Below, piece by piece: positions 1 to 11,613 of a stretch of 64,000 bases of DNA; position 1 is the stretch's first letter, and each line of letters starts with the position of its first letter. The notes beneath the pieces are model-generated. The model searched no databases. It had not been told where the DNA came from and saw nothing but the letters and a program-made list of their open reading frames with translations. The stretch is from Strongyloides papillosus (taxonomy: Eukaryota > Nematoda > Chromadorea > Rhabditida > Strongyloididae): NCBI GenBank assembly GCA_005656395.1, contig SRSI01000009.1, positions 2,294,001-2,358,000 of the forward strand, in the 5' to 3' direction. The translations under genes were made by a program, and so were the position numbers.

Positions 1-397
1 CATTTTGTTTTAAAACTTTTGAATCTCTTGGGCACATTGTGAGAAAATGAAACAATTTTGTAAATGATCTTAATCGTCAATAATGATCCTCTAATTGCAT
101 CTAAACAATATTTTAGATTCTTAAAATAAAGTATTCTGATTTCGTCCAAAATTATATCTTATGTTTCCAAATTTTCAAATGTTAAACATAGTTTTAAGAA
201 TGTTTACTAGAATATAAAGATAAATAATACAAAAAAAATGTTGTATAAACATTTTATTATAAACAAAATAAAAAAAATTAAATTATACAATATTATATAC
301 ATATAAATAAAGTTATAAAAAAATATAAAATAAAAATACTATAGAAATTTCTAGATCTTAAACGTTAAAAACCCGACCAATTTAAATACAATCTCAA
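1..397. other. AT-rich flank, no gene seen
   Basis: Non-coding by inspection; it is the 3' flank of the PIAS gene on the minus strand. No open frame of note, no RNA gene recognised. Confidence 0.5.
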
Positions 398-2354
398 TTA
401 CTTTTTGGAGAAGAGCGAATGAACTTCAGGCATTTTAAGGATTTCCCACAGTTCTTTACTTACATCAATGGGTTGCCAATATTTCAAACGCTCAGGTTTA
501 AAGGAGATATACTCAGTGTAAAAGTCACTTTTAGTAAGAAATGATTTTATAAGTTCCATAGTCACAGAACAATTCTTAGCAATACGATCTTTAAATATAT
601 CAATTGATGTTTGCTGGAATTCCGGAGCTTGTTGGAGTAAGGAAGGTGACGAGTTTACTGAAGTAGATGTAGAAAGATTTACCCTTCCCCTAGAAGTAGA
701 CATTTGAGAACACTTAGGTGGTTCATGAAGACTTGTAGAAGACTCAGAAGAATCTATTACATCAGAATTGTGTGACACCGCCAGTGTTGGTCTCTTTCTC
801 GATCGTTTAGTTTTAGGCTTATTAACAAGGACCTTTGGAGAACAAATAATAAGTTCTCTTGGTTTTGAAACTTTAGGTGGTTGTTCATCATCTGAATTGT
901 CATCCAATACAATACACTCAATTGTATTATTGTTGGAATTGACAGTTAAAGGTGAATGCTTCTCACTATTTTCTCCATCATTACCTTCATCCGAAGAGAG
1001 GATCAGAAAAGATGAACGATCTTCTTCGTCATCACTCATTAACATTTCTATTTTATTATAACTTCTTCGTCCACCCTTAATTACCTTTGAGTTGTCAATA
1101 TTTAACATTTCCTTACACCCAACTATTTTATATTTTGCTCCAGGAAAGAGTTCGATATCGTCAATATTAGGATGCTTTTGGAGAACTTTTATGAAGAATC
1201 TAAAGATAGAATCATTGAAAAATAGAGAAAAATGAAAAAACAAACTTACTCGTCGACTACTATATCATCCGGTGTACAAGGGCTTTTGCAGTATTTACAC
1301 AGCCATGACTCAGTAGTCTCGTTGATCTTAATGTAAGTTTCAAGATCCTCTGGAACAATATGGTTGCAGTTCCTTCCCCAAAATGGAATCTTTATCTTCT
1401 CCAACGTTATTGAAGAGTTGAGGGAAACTTTGATAGACTCTACGATTATTCCTTTTCTCCTGGACAAACATTCTTCTAAATCATCCTTAAATTCCTCAAC
1501 TGTTCTTTTATTATCTTTATTTGTAGTCTCAATTAACAATTCCTCCACTGTTTTGATAGTAGAAGAAAATACAGCAAAGGCAAAAGTACTTCCGATGTTT
1601 AGTGATCTATCAAAACAAATTTTCATCTGTAGAGAGTCTTCAAGTCCAGTAGTCTTAGATAATTTAAGTAATGCCTTGTTTAGATTGGTTGGTGCGTTTA
1701 AGCGGTGTTTCAAATCCAAATTGCTATAGAAAATTTCACGAGGTAGGAGGTCCGTGAAGTCCTGTGAATTAATGAATATCCTCATTCCAAGAGGATAGCA
1801 ATCATCAAATGGTAAGTCACTTTTCTCACTAATATCAACACAGCGAAGCATTAAGCATTTTCTTGAAGGTTCGGAATCTTTTGAACAAAATAATGAATTG
1901 CGGACTTTATTCGGCAACTTGAAAGTAAACAAGGATAAACCAGACCTATCCCTTGATGAAACTACCTTCCATCCCGATAAATTCTTGACATTCTCGTGGA
2001 AGTAGAGCTTTTTTATCGGGATATTAGTCTCAGATTCAGTACCACCATTTTCTACTTCATTATCCCTTCTTAAAGAATCTTTCGGCATACTTGATGAATA
2101 ATAACCCATGGCAAGACCTTTATCCAATATGCTTTTTACTGCTTTTTTCTGTGTTTCATTAGTTTCAAGTTGTTGAATAAGCCTTTCCTGAAGAACACCT
2201 TTGGTTCCTTTTGTTACACAGGACAAGCATTTCAAGCAATGCCTAAGATCCTCACATGTGAATAGAAACAAAATCAGTTCCTAAAAAATTAATAATTACA
2301 CAAAGAAAAATCATGACCTACTTTGCAAGTTTCTAATGACGATTGGTTATTCAT
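398..2354 (-). CDS. gei-17: PIAS-family E3 SUMO-protein ligase
   Basis: Three exons: 2322-2354, 1250-2280, 398-1199 (621 aa); introns of 41 and 50 bp have GTAGGT/GTAAGT donors and T-rich AG acceptors. Order of parts: SAP-type DNA-binding helices (about residues 10-50), PINIT region (about 100-230), SP-RING/MIZ finger (about 297-360), then a long disordered tail. The finger shows the Cys-His-Cys-Cys set in GRNCNH and WLCKYC and continues across the second intron as VVDEFFIKVLQ, which confirms the join. The usual CPLS motif before the finger is NSSI here. The tail carries two SUMO-interaction-like patches (FLILSSDEGND; IECIVLDDNSDDE). PIAS proteins pass SUMO from UBC9 to chromatin and transcription proteins in the nucleus. 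An acceptor 5 bp before the ATG suggests trans-splicing. Closest C. elegans gene by architecture is gei-17. Confidence 0.9.
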
Positions 2355-2375
2355 TATGACTGTAAGAAATTCCAG
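2355..2375 (-). promoter_or_regulatory. Probable trans-splice acceptor of the PIAS gene
   Basis: Read on the minus strand, a pyrimidine-rich tract ends in TTTCTTACAG (AG at 2360-2361) five bases before the start codon. In nematodes such a site usually accepts the spliced leader; an ordinary 5' UTR intron is the alternative. Confidence 0.55.
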
Positions 2376-4092
2376 GAAGAAAGATTGAGAAAAGAAATGA
2401 AATATCTGAAATTATTACAAAGATTAGAAAATTCCCAAACAATTTAATTTAATTAAAGCCTCGAATACTATGAACCCGTAAAATTATATTTATTTATGAA
2501 AAAAATTGCTGCAAAACATGTCATAAAAATCTCACGAAAAACCAATTGGTTTATGTTTTGACACTACACAAATACCACAACTATCTGAAGCCACGGGATA
2601 ATTTTTTTTTCTAACTAAACATATACCAAGTTTTATCAATTAACCGTTGCTAAAAATATCATTTGCTAATATGCAATCTTAACAAATAATGATAAAAGAT
2701 AATCCACCATATTTAATTACATCCTCATCTAAAAGGATGTTTAACAAAAATGACGGAAGATGGTTAAAATAAGGTTGTTAATCCTACCCAGGATTAGAAA
2801 TAAATTTTATTAGAAAATAGAGAAAAAATGACGTTAGTTAAAGGAAAAAAGTACCAAAAATAACAATGCAATCATTTTACTGAAAATTTATACCCTTAAA
2901 TTCTTTTTAGGAACCCCGTTCCTTTACAAAGGTGTTATCAGTTAATTAATGATAGGAATTACAGTTGCCAAGGAATATGAAAATCTACATATAAGGGAAT
3001 ACTACAAAAATGAATCTCGATACTTGGTTTACTAAGATATTATACAAATATCTACCATGAAAATTAAAGCGTCGATTGGGCATAATTGTACTGTTAAATA
3101 AATATCAAGTAAAATAAAAAAGATAAAAAATTGTGAATGAATAAATGATTAAACTACTATCAGCATACTCCTTACCAGAAAGAACCAATCTAACATACTG
3201 TTTATATATTTAGCTAATAATAAAAAGTGGTAACTTTTTTTAGATATAAGATACAACATGCAACTAAATTCTGACAGAACAGTGAAAATTAACTTATATT
3301 TCATACCTTATAAATGTCATTATCCAATAATTTACTGTTAAAAAAAGGTATCAAAGATCAAAAATGAAGTTGTAGAAATCTTATTCTTTATGTTTCTTTC
3401 AGTGTACTGTGGATACTATCATAGGTATCTTATCGAATTATTTCGTAATTCCTGTTTAATAGCCAAAAGTTAATATGTTATGAAAGCTTATTAACACTGC
3501 TAATTTATTGGCGACAAAGATGCTGTCGTTGATTTTCTACTCGGTATCATTGATGAAATTAACAATATCAGAAAAGAAAGTTTTTTATCGTCAGAAAAAA
3601 TACCTTTATATTTGATATTGAGGAAATTATTAATATATTTGTTTGAAGAAAATATATTGCAATGATTATTATAAACAAAAAGGTTTTCTGATCTCATCAA
3701 CCAAACAACTGATCATTACAAGAATATTATTTATACTATTGTTAAGATGTCATCAAAAGATTCGTCATACTTTTTTTGTGTGATGACCATTTTTTCTTTT
3801 AATTTAGAAGTTAAATATCTAAATTTTCTAAATTTAACGGAAATAGATTAATTTAGCATAGATCACAGTCTAATTTTAAAATTGATACTATTACAAAGTT
3901 TATTGCTTAGCAAAGAACAGAGTTGTGTTAATTTGAGTAAAAAATTTTTTAAAAGAGTAAAATTATAGTTTATAAATATGAATATATAATTAATTGTATC
4001 TCGATAATGAGATTTAAAAATAAAAAATATTTTACTCTTTTTCAAAAAAGCTTCATAGATTGCATATGTTAGTACTATAAAAGGTAGAAAAA
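2376..4092. other. Intergenic, nothing convincing
   Basis: About 1.7 kb of AT-rich DNA between the PIAS 5' end and the Sec6 3' end. Two minus-strand open frames of 60-66 codons (3500-3700, 3863-4045) have low-complexity composition and no family resemblance, and are treated as chance. Confidence 0.5.
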
Positions 4093-6420
4093 TTAGAAGA
4101 AATTTAATTTGTCCTCTTTTCTATATATGTAGGGAAATAGTTTTGTTAATTCTTTATCCCCTTTAGGATGGAATTTAACATGAGACAAAGCTTCACCTGC
4201 CATCGTTTTACTATCAGATTTTGTCATATCCTCTCTCGCCTGCAAAATTGCTGCAAATAAGTCTTCTGGAAAGTCTGGATACTTTCTTGCAAATGCCGAA
4301 GTTTCTAAAGACAATAGAGTTTTATCAGATAACTTCCATATATCAGCAATGGAAGAAAAAAGTTTTTGAAATGTGTGGAATTCAAATCCACCATCACTCA
4401 TAAAATCAAGGTACATTTTTTCAATTTTATTTGCCTCATTTTGTAGACGTTCAGCAGCAGCGAATCTCTCATCATATGATGAAAAAACAATTCTCCTATT
4501 TTTAATTCCGTATAAATATTCACCACATAATTTATATTGTATTTCTTGAAGTAAACTACTTCGTATATGAGGTCTTAGGTGTTTATAATCATTATTATAA
4601 TCTATGATTGTTATACATATTGTTTCTAATGCTCCTGAACCACTATTCCATTTTTTAGTTAGAAGCTCTTGGAGATATGGATTAATATCTGCAACGACCT
4701 CCTCCAATAAATCAGTTATAGCATTATTCATAAGTGATATCCATTTTTTCTTCAAATTATCTATTTTCTCTATAAGCTCTTTTCTATTAATTCCAAAGTT
4801 TTGATTTGTACTTGATTCTGATTCTTCGTCTTTTTGATCAACCTCGAAACTAGTTTCCATTGTCATACGAATTTGTTTTTCAAGTTTATCAGTAGATTCA
4901 CAGAAAATATCAGAATTATTGGCTATAGCAATAACTGTAGCAGTGAATTGAGGAAATCTACTACGATCTTCAAAATGTTTTAATTTATATGCAATTGCAG
5001 CATCACGATATTTCTGAGAAAATTGATCAAACTGGTCAATACTTATATCAATTACTCTTGGAATTAATCCTTGTGATATTTCTTTTGTCAAAGAAATTGT
5101 ATCTTCAACCATACCGAATAATATACTCGGTAATTGTGTATAATAACAACCATTACTTTCTTCTTCAGGTTTAACATTTTTATACCAATCATCTTTTTCT
5201 TGAGATATTGTTCTCTCAAGCCATTCTGTTAAATCTTGTCCAGTTAATCCTACAAATTTGTCATACAATTTATTAGTTGTTTCAGTTGTTAGTAATGGTC
5301 TTTCTGCTATAAGCTCGTTAATACTAATATCTAACGCGGGATTCCCTAACATTTCTTCTGTTGGGTATAAATGTATCCAACTTAAAAGTTGTACTAATTC
5401 ATTTTTTTCTAAATCATCACTTGTCATTTCACGTAAAACAGAAGCAATTGAATCATGATACATTAAAATATATCGATCATAAATTTTATATTCTGGTGGA
5501 AAACATGGAACCAAACTCTTTTTAACAATTTGTAAGTCTTCAACAACAGTACGTCGACAGACTTCTAAATAACGAGCAAGCCATGCTTTGTTTGTGTGAC
5601 GATCTTCAATTTGTGTTCCCTCAATACGTTCAGTTACATTTTCTTTTAATACACTGAATAATTTTTTCCTCCATTTCCTTGGTCTTCCTGGAGGCATAAA
5701 ATCATATGTATTTGATTGTTTTGAGATATAATATTTATCAATCCTTTCTTCTCTTTCAATAATTCTTAAAGCAGATACTAATTTTTCACAACCACCATCT
5801 TTACTCCTTACAGCCTGTAAACCTCTTTGGCAAATAAACCAAAGTTGTTTTCCAAGTTGATTAAATAATATATCAACCTCATTAAAATAATTCTTTAAAA
5901 GTTGGATCTCTCCAGCAGAACGGTCAGATCTTAGTTTATAAACTTCATACATTAAATCATCTCTAGCATTCTCCAATTCCATTATTATTTTATGGGTATG
6001 CAAAAGTTTCCCTTCTTGTAAATAGCTAGTTGCCTTATCAACAGATTCATTTATATTTACAATGTGTTTTAGATTATCCATAGCTGCGGCATATTGACTA
6101 TGAACATTATTTGCTTCCGATAATTTTCCCATTTTAGTTTTTAACTGGGGAATTATTTCTAAACTTTCATAAATCTCTGACAAATTTTCTCTTTCCTTTT
6201 CTATATCCTCAGAAGAGATTTGTAATCTATTTACAGCAGTCCTAATACCTTCTAGTTGATATTGCATACCAGTACGAAGCATTGCTTCTACAGCTGCTTT
6301 TTTACGTTCCGCTTTCTTAATCTGAATGTCAAGTCTATCTAGATGTTCAGGTCTACTAAACATAGCAGCTACCTTTTGGATTGCTGATTCTTCTACTTTT
6401 TTAAGATTCACATTATTCAT
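4093..6420 (-). CDS. sec-6: Exocyst complex component Sec6 (EXOC3)
   Basis: Single exon, 775 aa, about the usual length for EXOC3. Recognised from conserved stretches along the whole chain: an N-terminal coiled coil (VAAMFSRPEHLDRLDIQIKK, about residues 17-36), LQEGKLLHTHKIIMELENAR, KQLWFICQRGLQAVR, RIIEREERIDKYY, FMPPGRPRKWRKKLFSVL, VTERIEGTQIEDR and PCFPPEYKIYDRY. Sec6 is a helical-bundle subunit of the octameric exocyst that tethers secretory vesicles to the plasma membrane and contacts SNAREs. No breaks. A TTATAG acceptor lies about 9 bp before the ATG and may be a trans-splice site. The long intron-free coding region is typical of this genome. Confidence 0.93.
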   Translation of the reverse strand: MNNVNLKKVEESAIQKVAAMFSRPEHLDRLDIQIKKAERKKAAVEAMLRTGMQYQLEGIRTAVNRLQISSEDIEKERENLSEIYESLEIIPQLKTKMGKLSEANNVHSQYAAAMDNLKHIVNINESVDKATSYLQEGKLLHTHKIIMELENARDDLMYEVYKLRSDRSAGEIQLLKNYFNEVDILFNQLGKQLWFICQRGLQAVRSKDGGCEKLVSALRIIEREERIDKYYISKQSNTYDFMPPGRPRKWRKKLFSVLKENVTERIEGTQIEDRHTNKAWLARYLEVCRRTVVEDLQIVKKSLVPCFPPEYKIYDRYILMYHDSIASVLREMTSDDLEKNELVQLLSWIHLYPTEEMLGNPALDISINELIAERPLLTTETTNKLYDKFVGLTGQDLTEWLERTISQEKDDWYKNVKPEEESNGCYYTQLPSILFGMVEDTISLTKEISQGLIPRVIDISIDQFDQFSQKYRDAAIAYKLKHFEDRSRFPQFTATVIAIANNSDIFCESTDKLEKQIRMTMETSFEVDQKDEESESSTNQNFGINRKELIEKIDNLKKKWISLMNNAITDLLEEVVADINPYLQELLTKKWNSGSGALETICITIIDYNNDYKHLRPHIRSSLLQEIQYKLCGEYLYGIKNRRIVFSSYDERFAAAERLQNEANKIEKMYLDFMSDGGFEFHTFQKLFSSIADIWKLSDKTLLSLETSAFARKYPDFPEDLFAAILQAREDMTKSDSKTMAGEALSHVKFHPKGDKELTKLFPYIYRKEDKLNFF

Positions 6421-7026
6421 ATTTAAACCCTATAATTTATACCTTTTTAGAGATATTTTTTAATTTATTTAATAACATCATTTTATACAATTTGTTTAAA
6501 AATAAAAAATTTCGAAAATAGGGACATCCTCTAAAATTAAATCAATATTTTCCTTCGGTAAATTTAATAGGACAATTCTTATAATAATGTTACTATTTTA
6601 AATGGACAAAATACTTTTAGATACCAAAAATATGCTAAATTATATAAATTGATCATAGTGCCAGCAATACACATTTAAAATAAGTATAGAATACTCCACC
6701 ATTTTCAAGATAGGAGTATAAGCTACATAAACAATTTGTTTGTTTACAGAACTATTTAAAAAACAATATTTTTTATTTTTGATGATAAGAAAAAAGACGT
6801 TATGTATCCTAATGAAAAGTAATGAAGAAAAATTAAATAATGTGTGGATTTATTTTTAAACATCGTTCTAGAAAATTCGTATAAAATAAAGGTAGAAAAC
6901 AATATTGAAATTCACTTTATTAATTAATTACTTTAAACAAAATTAAATAAGTATAAGGCAACAAAGAAAGTGTTTATTATGCTAATGACAACTAAAATTA
7001 ATAGCAATCACACTTCCGGATAATTC
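6421..7026. other. Intergenic, nothing seen
   Basis: AT-rich spacer between the Sec6 start and the MESD stop; no open frame above background. Confidence 0.5.
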
Positions 7027-7612
7027 TTATAATTCAGACTTCCCAGAAGCTAACCCTTTTGTAATCTTTCCTTCCAGAACAACTTCCACGCACTCTTTTT
7101 GTTGAAGTATATAATCTCGTGCTTCAAAAGATTGTGAACCCTCATTGAATAAAAATATAGCTCGATTATCTTCTATAACGAAGACATTTGCATTAATATG
7201 ATTATTATGAATGTTATTCTGCCAAATCTGAGTAATCTTTTCAGTAAATGCTTTTGTTGTTACTGGATTGTTTAAATCTTTCACACTAACAAACATCATA
7301 ACGCTTTGATCTTTTTTACTCATTTTTAATAAATCTTCCTCATTTTTAGCCTTAAATTTCATTAAAAACATCAATTACTTTAAAACATACAACTTTTTTC
7401 ATTTCATTTAAACTGATTTTATTTTTATCAACTATTTCCTCATCTTCATCAATATCCTCATCATTTTCATCCCACTCTTTCATTAGTCTTTCCAAGTCAG
7501 CCTCATTAAAATCTTTAACATCCTTTTTTTTAATGTTTCCATTTAATGTTTGAATTTGTAATAGTAAGAAAATACATAACAAACTGATAAAATAATACTT
7601 GGTAGAATACAT
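7027..7612 (-). CDS. bmy-1: MESD/Boca-type LRP chaperone
   Basis: Two exons, 7394-7612 and 7027-7350, joined over a 43-bp intron (GTTGTA donor, TTTAAG acceptor) give 180 aa. Start chosen at 7612 because it is an ATG directly before a clear signal peptide (hydrophobic residues about 6-22); the frame upstream has only a TTG. The mature chain shows the family's DFNEADLERLMKEWDENDED segment, an acidic linker, then the core with DQSVMMFVSV, NRAIFLFNEGSQSFEARDYI and CVEVVLEGKI. MESD folds the beta-propeller/EGF units of LDL-receptor-family proteins in the ER. The chain ends in KSEL, a KDEL-like ER retrieval signal, as expected (REDL in mammals). Confidence 0.9.
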
Positions 7613-7642
7613 TATGTATATTTCATACCTAGGAAGATACAA

Positions 7643-8223
7643 GTGGACGTATTGTTTACCAACTGTATAAAGATTTCTTTATAAGAGATCACCTAAACAT
7701 TCATTTATTTAATTAAACAATGATTTAAGACGTACAGTGTACTTCCATTTTTTTACAGATAGTTCGATTGAAGTTAAGGATGTTTTTGTTGTTGTCTTTA
7801 GATACCTTGTATTTTATAAACGCGGAAAAAGTATCTAGTAGATTTATTTGCTGACTTTAGCTATCAGAAGTAATTATAAAATGACATTTAAATGCCTTGC
7901 ATAATTAAGGATGTTTACATGTTAAAAACAGTTGGCTATTTTAAGTAACTTTTTTTTAAAAAGTCACATTCAAAATATGTCTCATATAAAACAACCTTTA
8001 AAATAAGAACAGGGTATGGAAAGTTTAAGAATTTAAACGAAAAGAGTTCTAAAATTCCTACAACGAAAGTAAAAAAAAAATCATATTTGTCTTCGTAACA
8101 TTGCAGTTTAAATGTGTCATTTTTTTAGTTCTTCTTAAAGTTGTAATTTAATATTTTATTTGTCAAATTTAATCTGTTTAGAATGTTAGAAAATTATTTT
8201 ATAATTAAAAATATTATATTTAT
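7643..8223. other. Intergenic, nothing seen
   Basis: AT-rich, many short poly-A/T runs, no coding or RNA signal recognised. Confidence 0.5.
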
Positions 8224-8634
8224 TTAGTCAATTTTATTTGTATATTTACAAACGTAAAAATGTTCCTCGTATTCCCCCAAAGACATTCGATTGTAAATGA
8301 TTAATATACCTGGTAACGGTGCAAATGTTACAGACCCTCTTTTATCCATTTCATAAGAATTTGACTTTAAATCAGTAGATGGCAGTGAATCAGTATTTAT
8401 GACATTAATTATTGAACGAATTGTATTGCTGAATATTATATTTTCATTAAAATATGTATTGTTTTGCCTTATCATTATTCTTATATCTCCAAGAGGTCCA
8501 ATATGTTCTACTTGAACTGAACTTTTTGTTAACTTTATTTTACCTTCGTACACATCTTTTAAAATACAAGAATCCAAAGGATATGTGTCGTCAGTTTGAG
8601 ATTCTTCAAGACTATTGCACTTTTTAGTGCCCAT
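8224..8634 (-). CDS. Hypothetical protein, 136 aa
   Basis: Open from an ATG at 8634 to a stop at 8224 without an intron. Not recognised. The composition is protein-like rather than low-complexity: mixed hydrophobic/polar segments, three cysteines, no signal peptide and no membrane segment, so probably soluble and intracellular. The C-terminal half (FAPLPGILIIYNRMSLG, then EEHFYVCKY) looks like folded beta structure. It lies alone between MESD and the apyrase gene with over 500 bp on each side. Judged real because such a frame is unlikely by chance in this AT content. Confidence 0.55.
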   Translation of the reverse strand: MGTKKCNSLEESQTDDTYPLDSCILKDVYEGKIKLTKSSVQVEHIGPLGDIRIMIRQNNTYFNENIIFSNTIRSIINVINTDSLPSTDLKSNSYEMDKRGSVTFAPLPGILIIYNRMSLGEYEEHFYVCKYTNKID

Positions 8635-9785
8635 TCCGAAAAAAATAGGTAGTAAAATGTCGATATTTTAGTCATAAAATAGAAAATAATGTGAATTAAT
8701 TGAAAAAAAAATTTGCATACTTATATTTTATTATGCTTATTTTATATTTTAGAAATCAAAAGAATCTTATGTCGTTTAATATTAGAAACGATAATTGTTT
8801 TTTTGATTTATTAATCTATTTTTTTTAAAATGTTATCAATCTTTTTTATACTTAAATTATTAGTTTTTATAAATATGATTTTATTTTTTCATTTATATTG
8901 TCATATAACATTTACCGACTCTTGATAAATGAAATTTTCTTTACAGTTATGGATGTTTAATTTATTCAACATATTTGCTCAATTTTTCTAGTTATATTTT
9001 TTGTTTTTTAAATTTATTTAAAGTGAAAACTTATAGTAATAACTTTCGACTTGTGTGATCTAATTAATTTTTTCTCGTTAAAGGTCAAGTAACTAATGGT
9101 TTTACGGAAATAGTTTAGTTTTTTGATTAATTAAGTAATTTTCTAATATATTATTTTAAACTTAATAGTAATACAGGCTTATTGTAGTTTTTTGATTGAT
9201 AATATATTCAAAATAAATTGAACAAGGGTATCAATTTTTATTTATCAAATGATTAATATTTTAAAAAAGCATTATAAATGATAAAACAAAAATAACACTA
9301 AATAGTATGAACTATAACATTGAAATTTGTGTAAAAATTGATAATAATCTTTTTTTTGTATTTTTTAAACAAGTAAAATGTAACATTTTATACAATATAC
9401 TACCTACACTTAGCGGATTTTTAGTATTTTAATAATTAATTAATATATTTTAGGTAAATTCATATTTTGTCATAATAGAATATTTTACTAAGTAGTAAAT
9501 AACTTAATATACAAAAAAATTACACGCTCCATTAACAATTCATTAACAAAATATCATACTTTCGGAATAAAACACAATCACTTAGGTGTATGAAACTATC
9601 TTTTTTATCAAACTAACCTTTACATGAAAGTGTTTTAAGATATAAATTGTCTAATCATACATTAGATATCAATAACATAGTGTTTTAAAGATAGTATCTT
9701 AAAACAATTAATTATCATTTGTGCTTATTTCTGTTCAATTGATATTCTATTTAACCTATTTTTACTAAGTAAAATTTGAATCCAA
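8635..9785. other. Intergenic, probable shared upstream region
   Basis: About 1.15 kb between two divergently transcribed genes (8634 minus, 9786 plus), so it should hold both promoters. Very AT-rich; I cannot single out a defined element. Confidence 0.45.
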
Positions 9786-10922
9786 ATGGTTAGTATGGAG
9801 GATAAGAGAAAAAAGGATAAAATGACGTCAAGTGCTCAGGCAAACCCAAACGTAAATTTCTTCATGGCGTTTGCTGTTGTTGGGATTTTTATTCATCTTA
9901 TATTTGCTCTTTATTATGTTCCAAGTTATCAGACATGTTCTGAAGAATATCGATATAATGACACGAAACTCGCACATATAAAAAGACTTAGTAATGGTGA
10001 TACAGAGTATAGGTTTGTTGTAATTACAGATCTTGATCATCATAGTAAAGTTAAAGATTCAAAAAAACCAAAATGGGAAAGTTATATGAAGTATGGAAAA
10101 TTAATTATTAATAAGCAAAAAACTTCAGCAAAAGTCTTATGGGATGAAGATAAAATTGTTTCTATTACCTCTGATATTAGTGCTGGTGGAAGAGGAATGG
10201 AGTTGTCTGATTTAAAAGTTTACGATGGAAATCTTTTAACTATTGATGATAGAACAGGAATAATTTACAAAATTATTGATAATAAGGCATATCCATGGAT
10301 ATTTTTAAGTGATGGTCCTGGTAATGCCGCTAAAGGAATTAAAGGTGAATGGATGACAGTTAAAGATAACAAATTGTATGTTGGTGGTCTTGGAAAAGAA
10401 TGGACAACTACAGAGGGTGTTTTTGTCAATTACCATCCAATGTTCGTCAAAGTTATTTCTCCAAATGGTGCTATTAAACATGTAAATTGGACTGACAACT
10501 TTATTAATGTACGTGGTGCAGTTGGAATTAAATATCCTGGTTATATGATTCACGAATCTGTTCAATGGTCTGATGTCCATCAAAAATGGTTCTTTATGCC
10601 AAGAAGAGCCTCTACTGAAACCTATACAGAGGCTACAGATGAATTTATGGGTACAAATTACATGATCATTGCTAATGAAGATTTCACTAATATCAAATAC
10701 AAAAAAATTGGAAGCCGTGGAGACGGTGCTCGTGGGTATTCTGCTTTTCAATTTGTCCCCCAAACTAATGATGATATCATTGTGACACTAAAAAGTGAAG
10801 AAAAAGATGGAGTCCCTGTTGCAAGTTATCTTTCAGTTTTTAGTTTATCTACAGAAAAAGTGATATTAGATGAAACTCCTTTATCAGGTACATTTAAATA
10901 CGAAGGTATTGAATTTGTATAA
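9786..10922 (+). CDS. apy-1: Calcium-activated nucleotidase / apyrase (CANT1 family)
   Basis: Single exon, 378 aa (human CANT1 is about 400). A basic N-terminus is followed by one membrane segment at about residues 24-43, giving a type II anchor in ER/Golgi with a lumenal catalytic domain. Family motifs are all visible: FVVITDLD, GGRGMELSDLKVYDG, DDRTGIIYKI, GDG-like DGPGNAAKGIKGEWMTV, HESVQWSDVHQKWFFMPRR, RGYSAFQFVPQTND and the final KYEGIEFV. The enzyme hydrolyses UDP/GDP with calcium, clearing nucleotide diphosphates made by glycosyltransferases. The five-bladed propeller core is complete with no missing motif. An AATAAA signal lies 67 bp after the stop codon. Confidence 0.93.
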   Translation: MVSMEDKRKKDKMTSSAQANPNVNFFMAFAVVGIFIHLIFALYYVPSYQTCSEEYRYNDTKLAHIKRLSNGDTEYRFVVITDLDHHSKVKDSKKPKWESYMKYGKLIINKQKTSAKVLWDEDKIVSITSDISAGGRGMELSDLKVYDGNLLTIDDRTGIIYKIIDNKAYPWIFLSDGPGNAAKGIKGEWMTVKDNKLYVGGLGKEWTTTEGVFVNYHPMFVKVISPNGAIKHVNWTDNFINVRGAVGIKYPGYMIHESVQWSDVHQKWFFMPRRASTETYTEATDEFMGTNYMIIANEDFTNIKYKKIGSRGDGARGYSAFQFVPQTNDDIIVTLKSEEKDGVPVASYLSVFSLSTEKVILDETPLSGTFKYEGIEFV

Positions 10923-10988
10923 GATATTATTGAAATACTCCAGTTGTTATCGAATTTTTTATTTATATAAAAACAATTTTAGTATAAC

Positions 10989-10994
10989 AATAAA
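10989..10994 (+). terminator. Poly(A) signal AATAAA after the apyrase gene
   Basis: Canonical hexamer 67 bp downstream of the apyrase stop, followed by T-rich sequence; position fits a short nematode 3' UTR. Confidence 0.5.
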
Positions 10995-11522
10995 ATTTTT
11001 ACTGTATAGATGTTAATATTTAAATTGTTTTTTATTTTATTAACATTTATTAGTATGTTGACTGTTTATCAAAATTTTATTTCTTCGATCACTGTTTATT
11101 ATAATATAAAATGTATTTATTTATTTAATAATTTTTAGTATATCAATTGTTAATCCTTTGTAAAATCTAATTTTTTTGGTTTCTAATTTTAAACCAAATT
11201 TGTACCTATTTTTAGTACTGATATACTCATAGGGAGTTTACTTTTGTTATTTACTCTAGATTAAATATCAAATTTATTTTTTTTCAAAATAATTTGTTTT
11301 AATGATGACATAAACGGAAATCAGTATATCATTCAAAAACCATTCTGTAAGATCAAATATATTCTTTAGAAGATCGAAATATTCAAGGAAATGCCTGAAC
11401 AATTTATAAACACATCATATTATAATGACATCATTTTTATTTTTAGCAAATGATGTAAATACATGATTGATCAGTCGCATATTGCAGCAAAAAAACTTGT
11501 TATTATAATGATATATCAAAGG
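10995..11522. other. Intergenic, upstream of transporter
   Basis: AT-rich spacer leading to the TATA-like element of the transporter gene; no other element recognised. Confidence 0.45.
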
Positions 11523-11529
11523 TATAAAA
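11523..11529 (+). promoter_or_regulatory. TATA-like box of the transporter gene
   Basis: TATAAAA within GGTATAAAATAGAGG, unusually G-containing for this AT-rich DNA, 85 bp before the start codon at 11614. Confidence 0.4.
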
Positions 11530-11613
11530 TAGAGGTAATATGAAAAATATATTTATTTAATTTACCTTTGTATTTTTATAATTAAAAGTAAAAAAAATTA
11601 ATCTAAAAAATTT

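Noticed and set aside
3500..4045. Two minus-strand open frames of 60-66 codons
   Set aside because: Lys/Asn/Ile-rich noise typical of AT-rich DNA; no splice partner or family resemblance.
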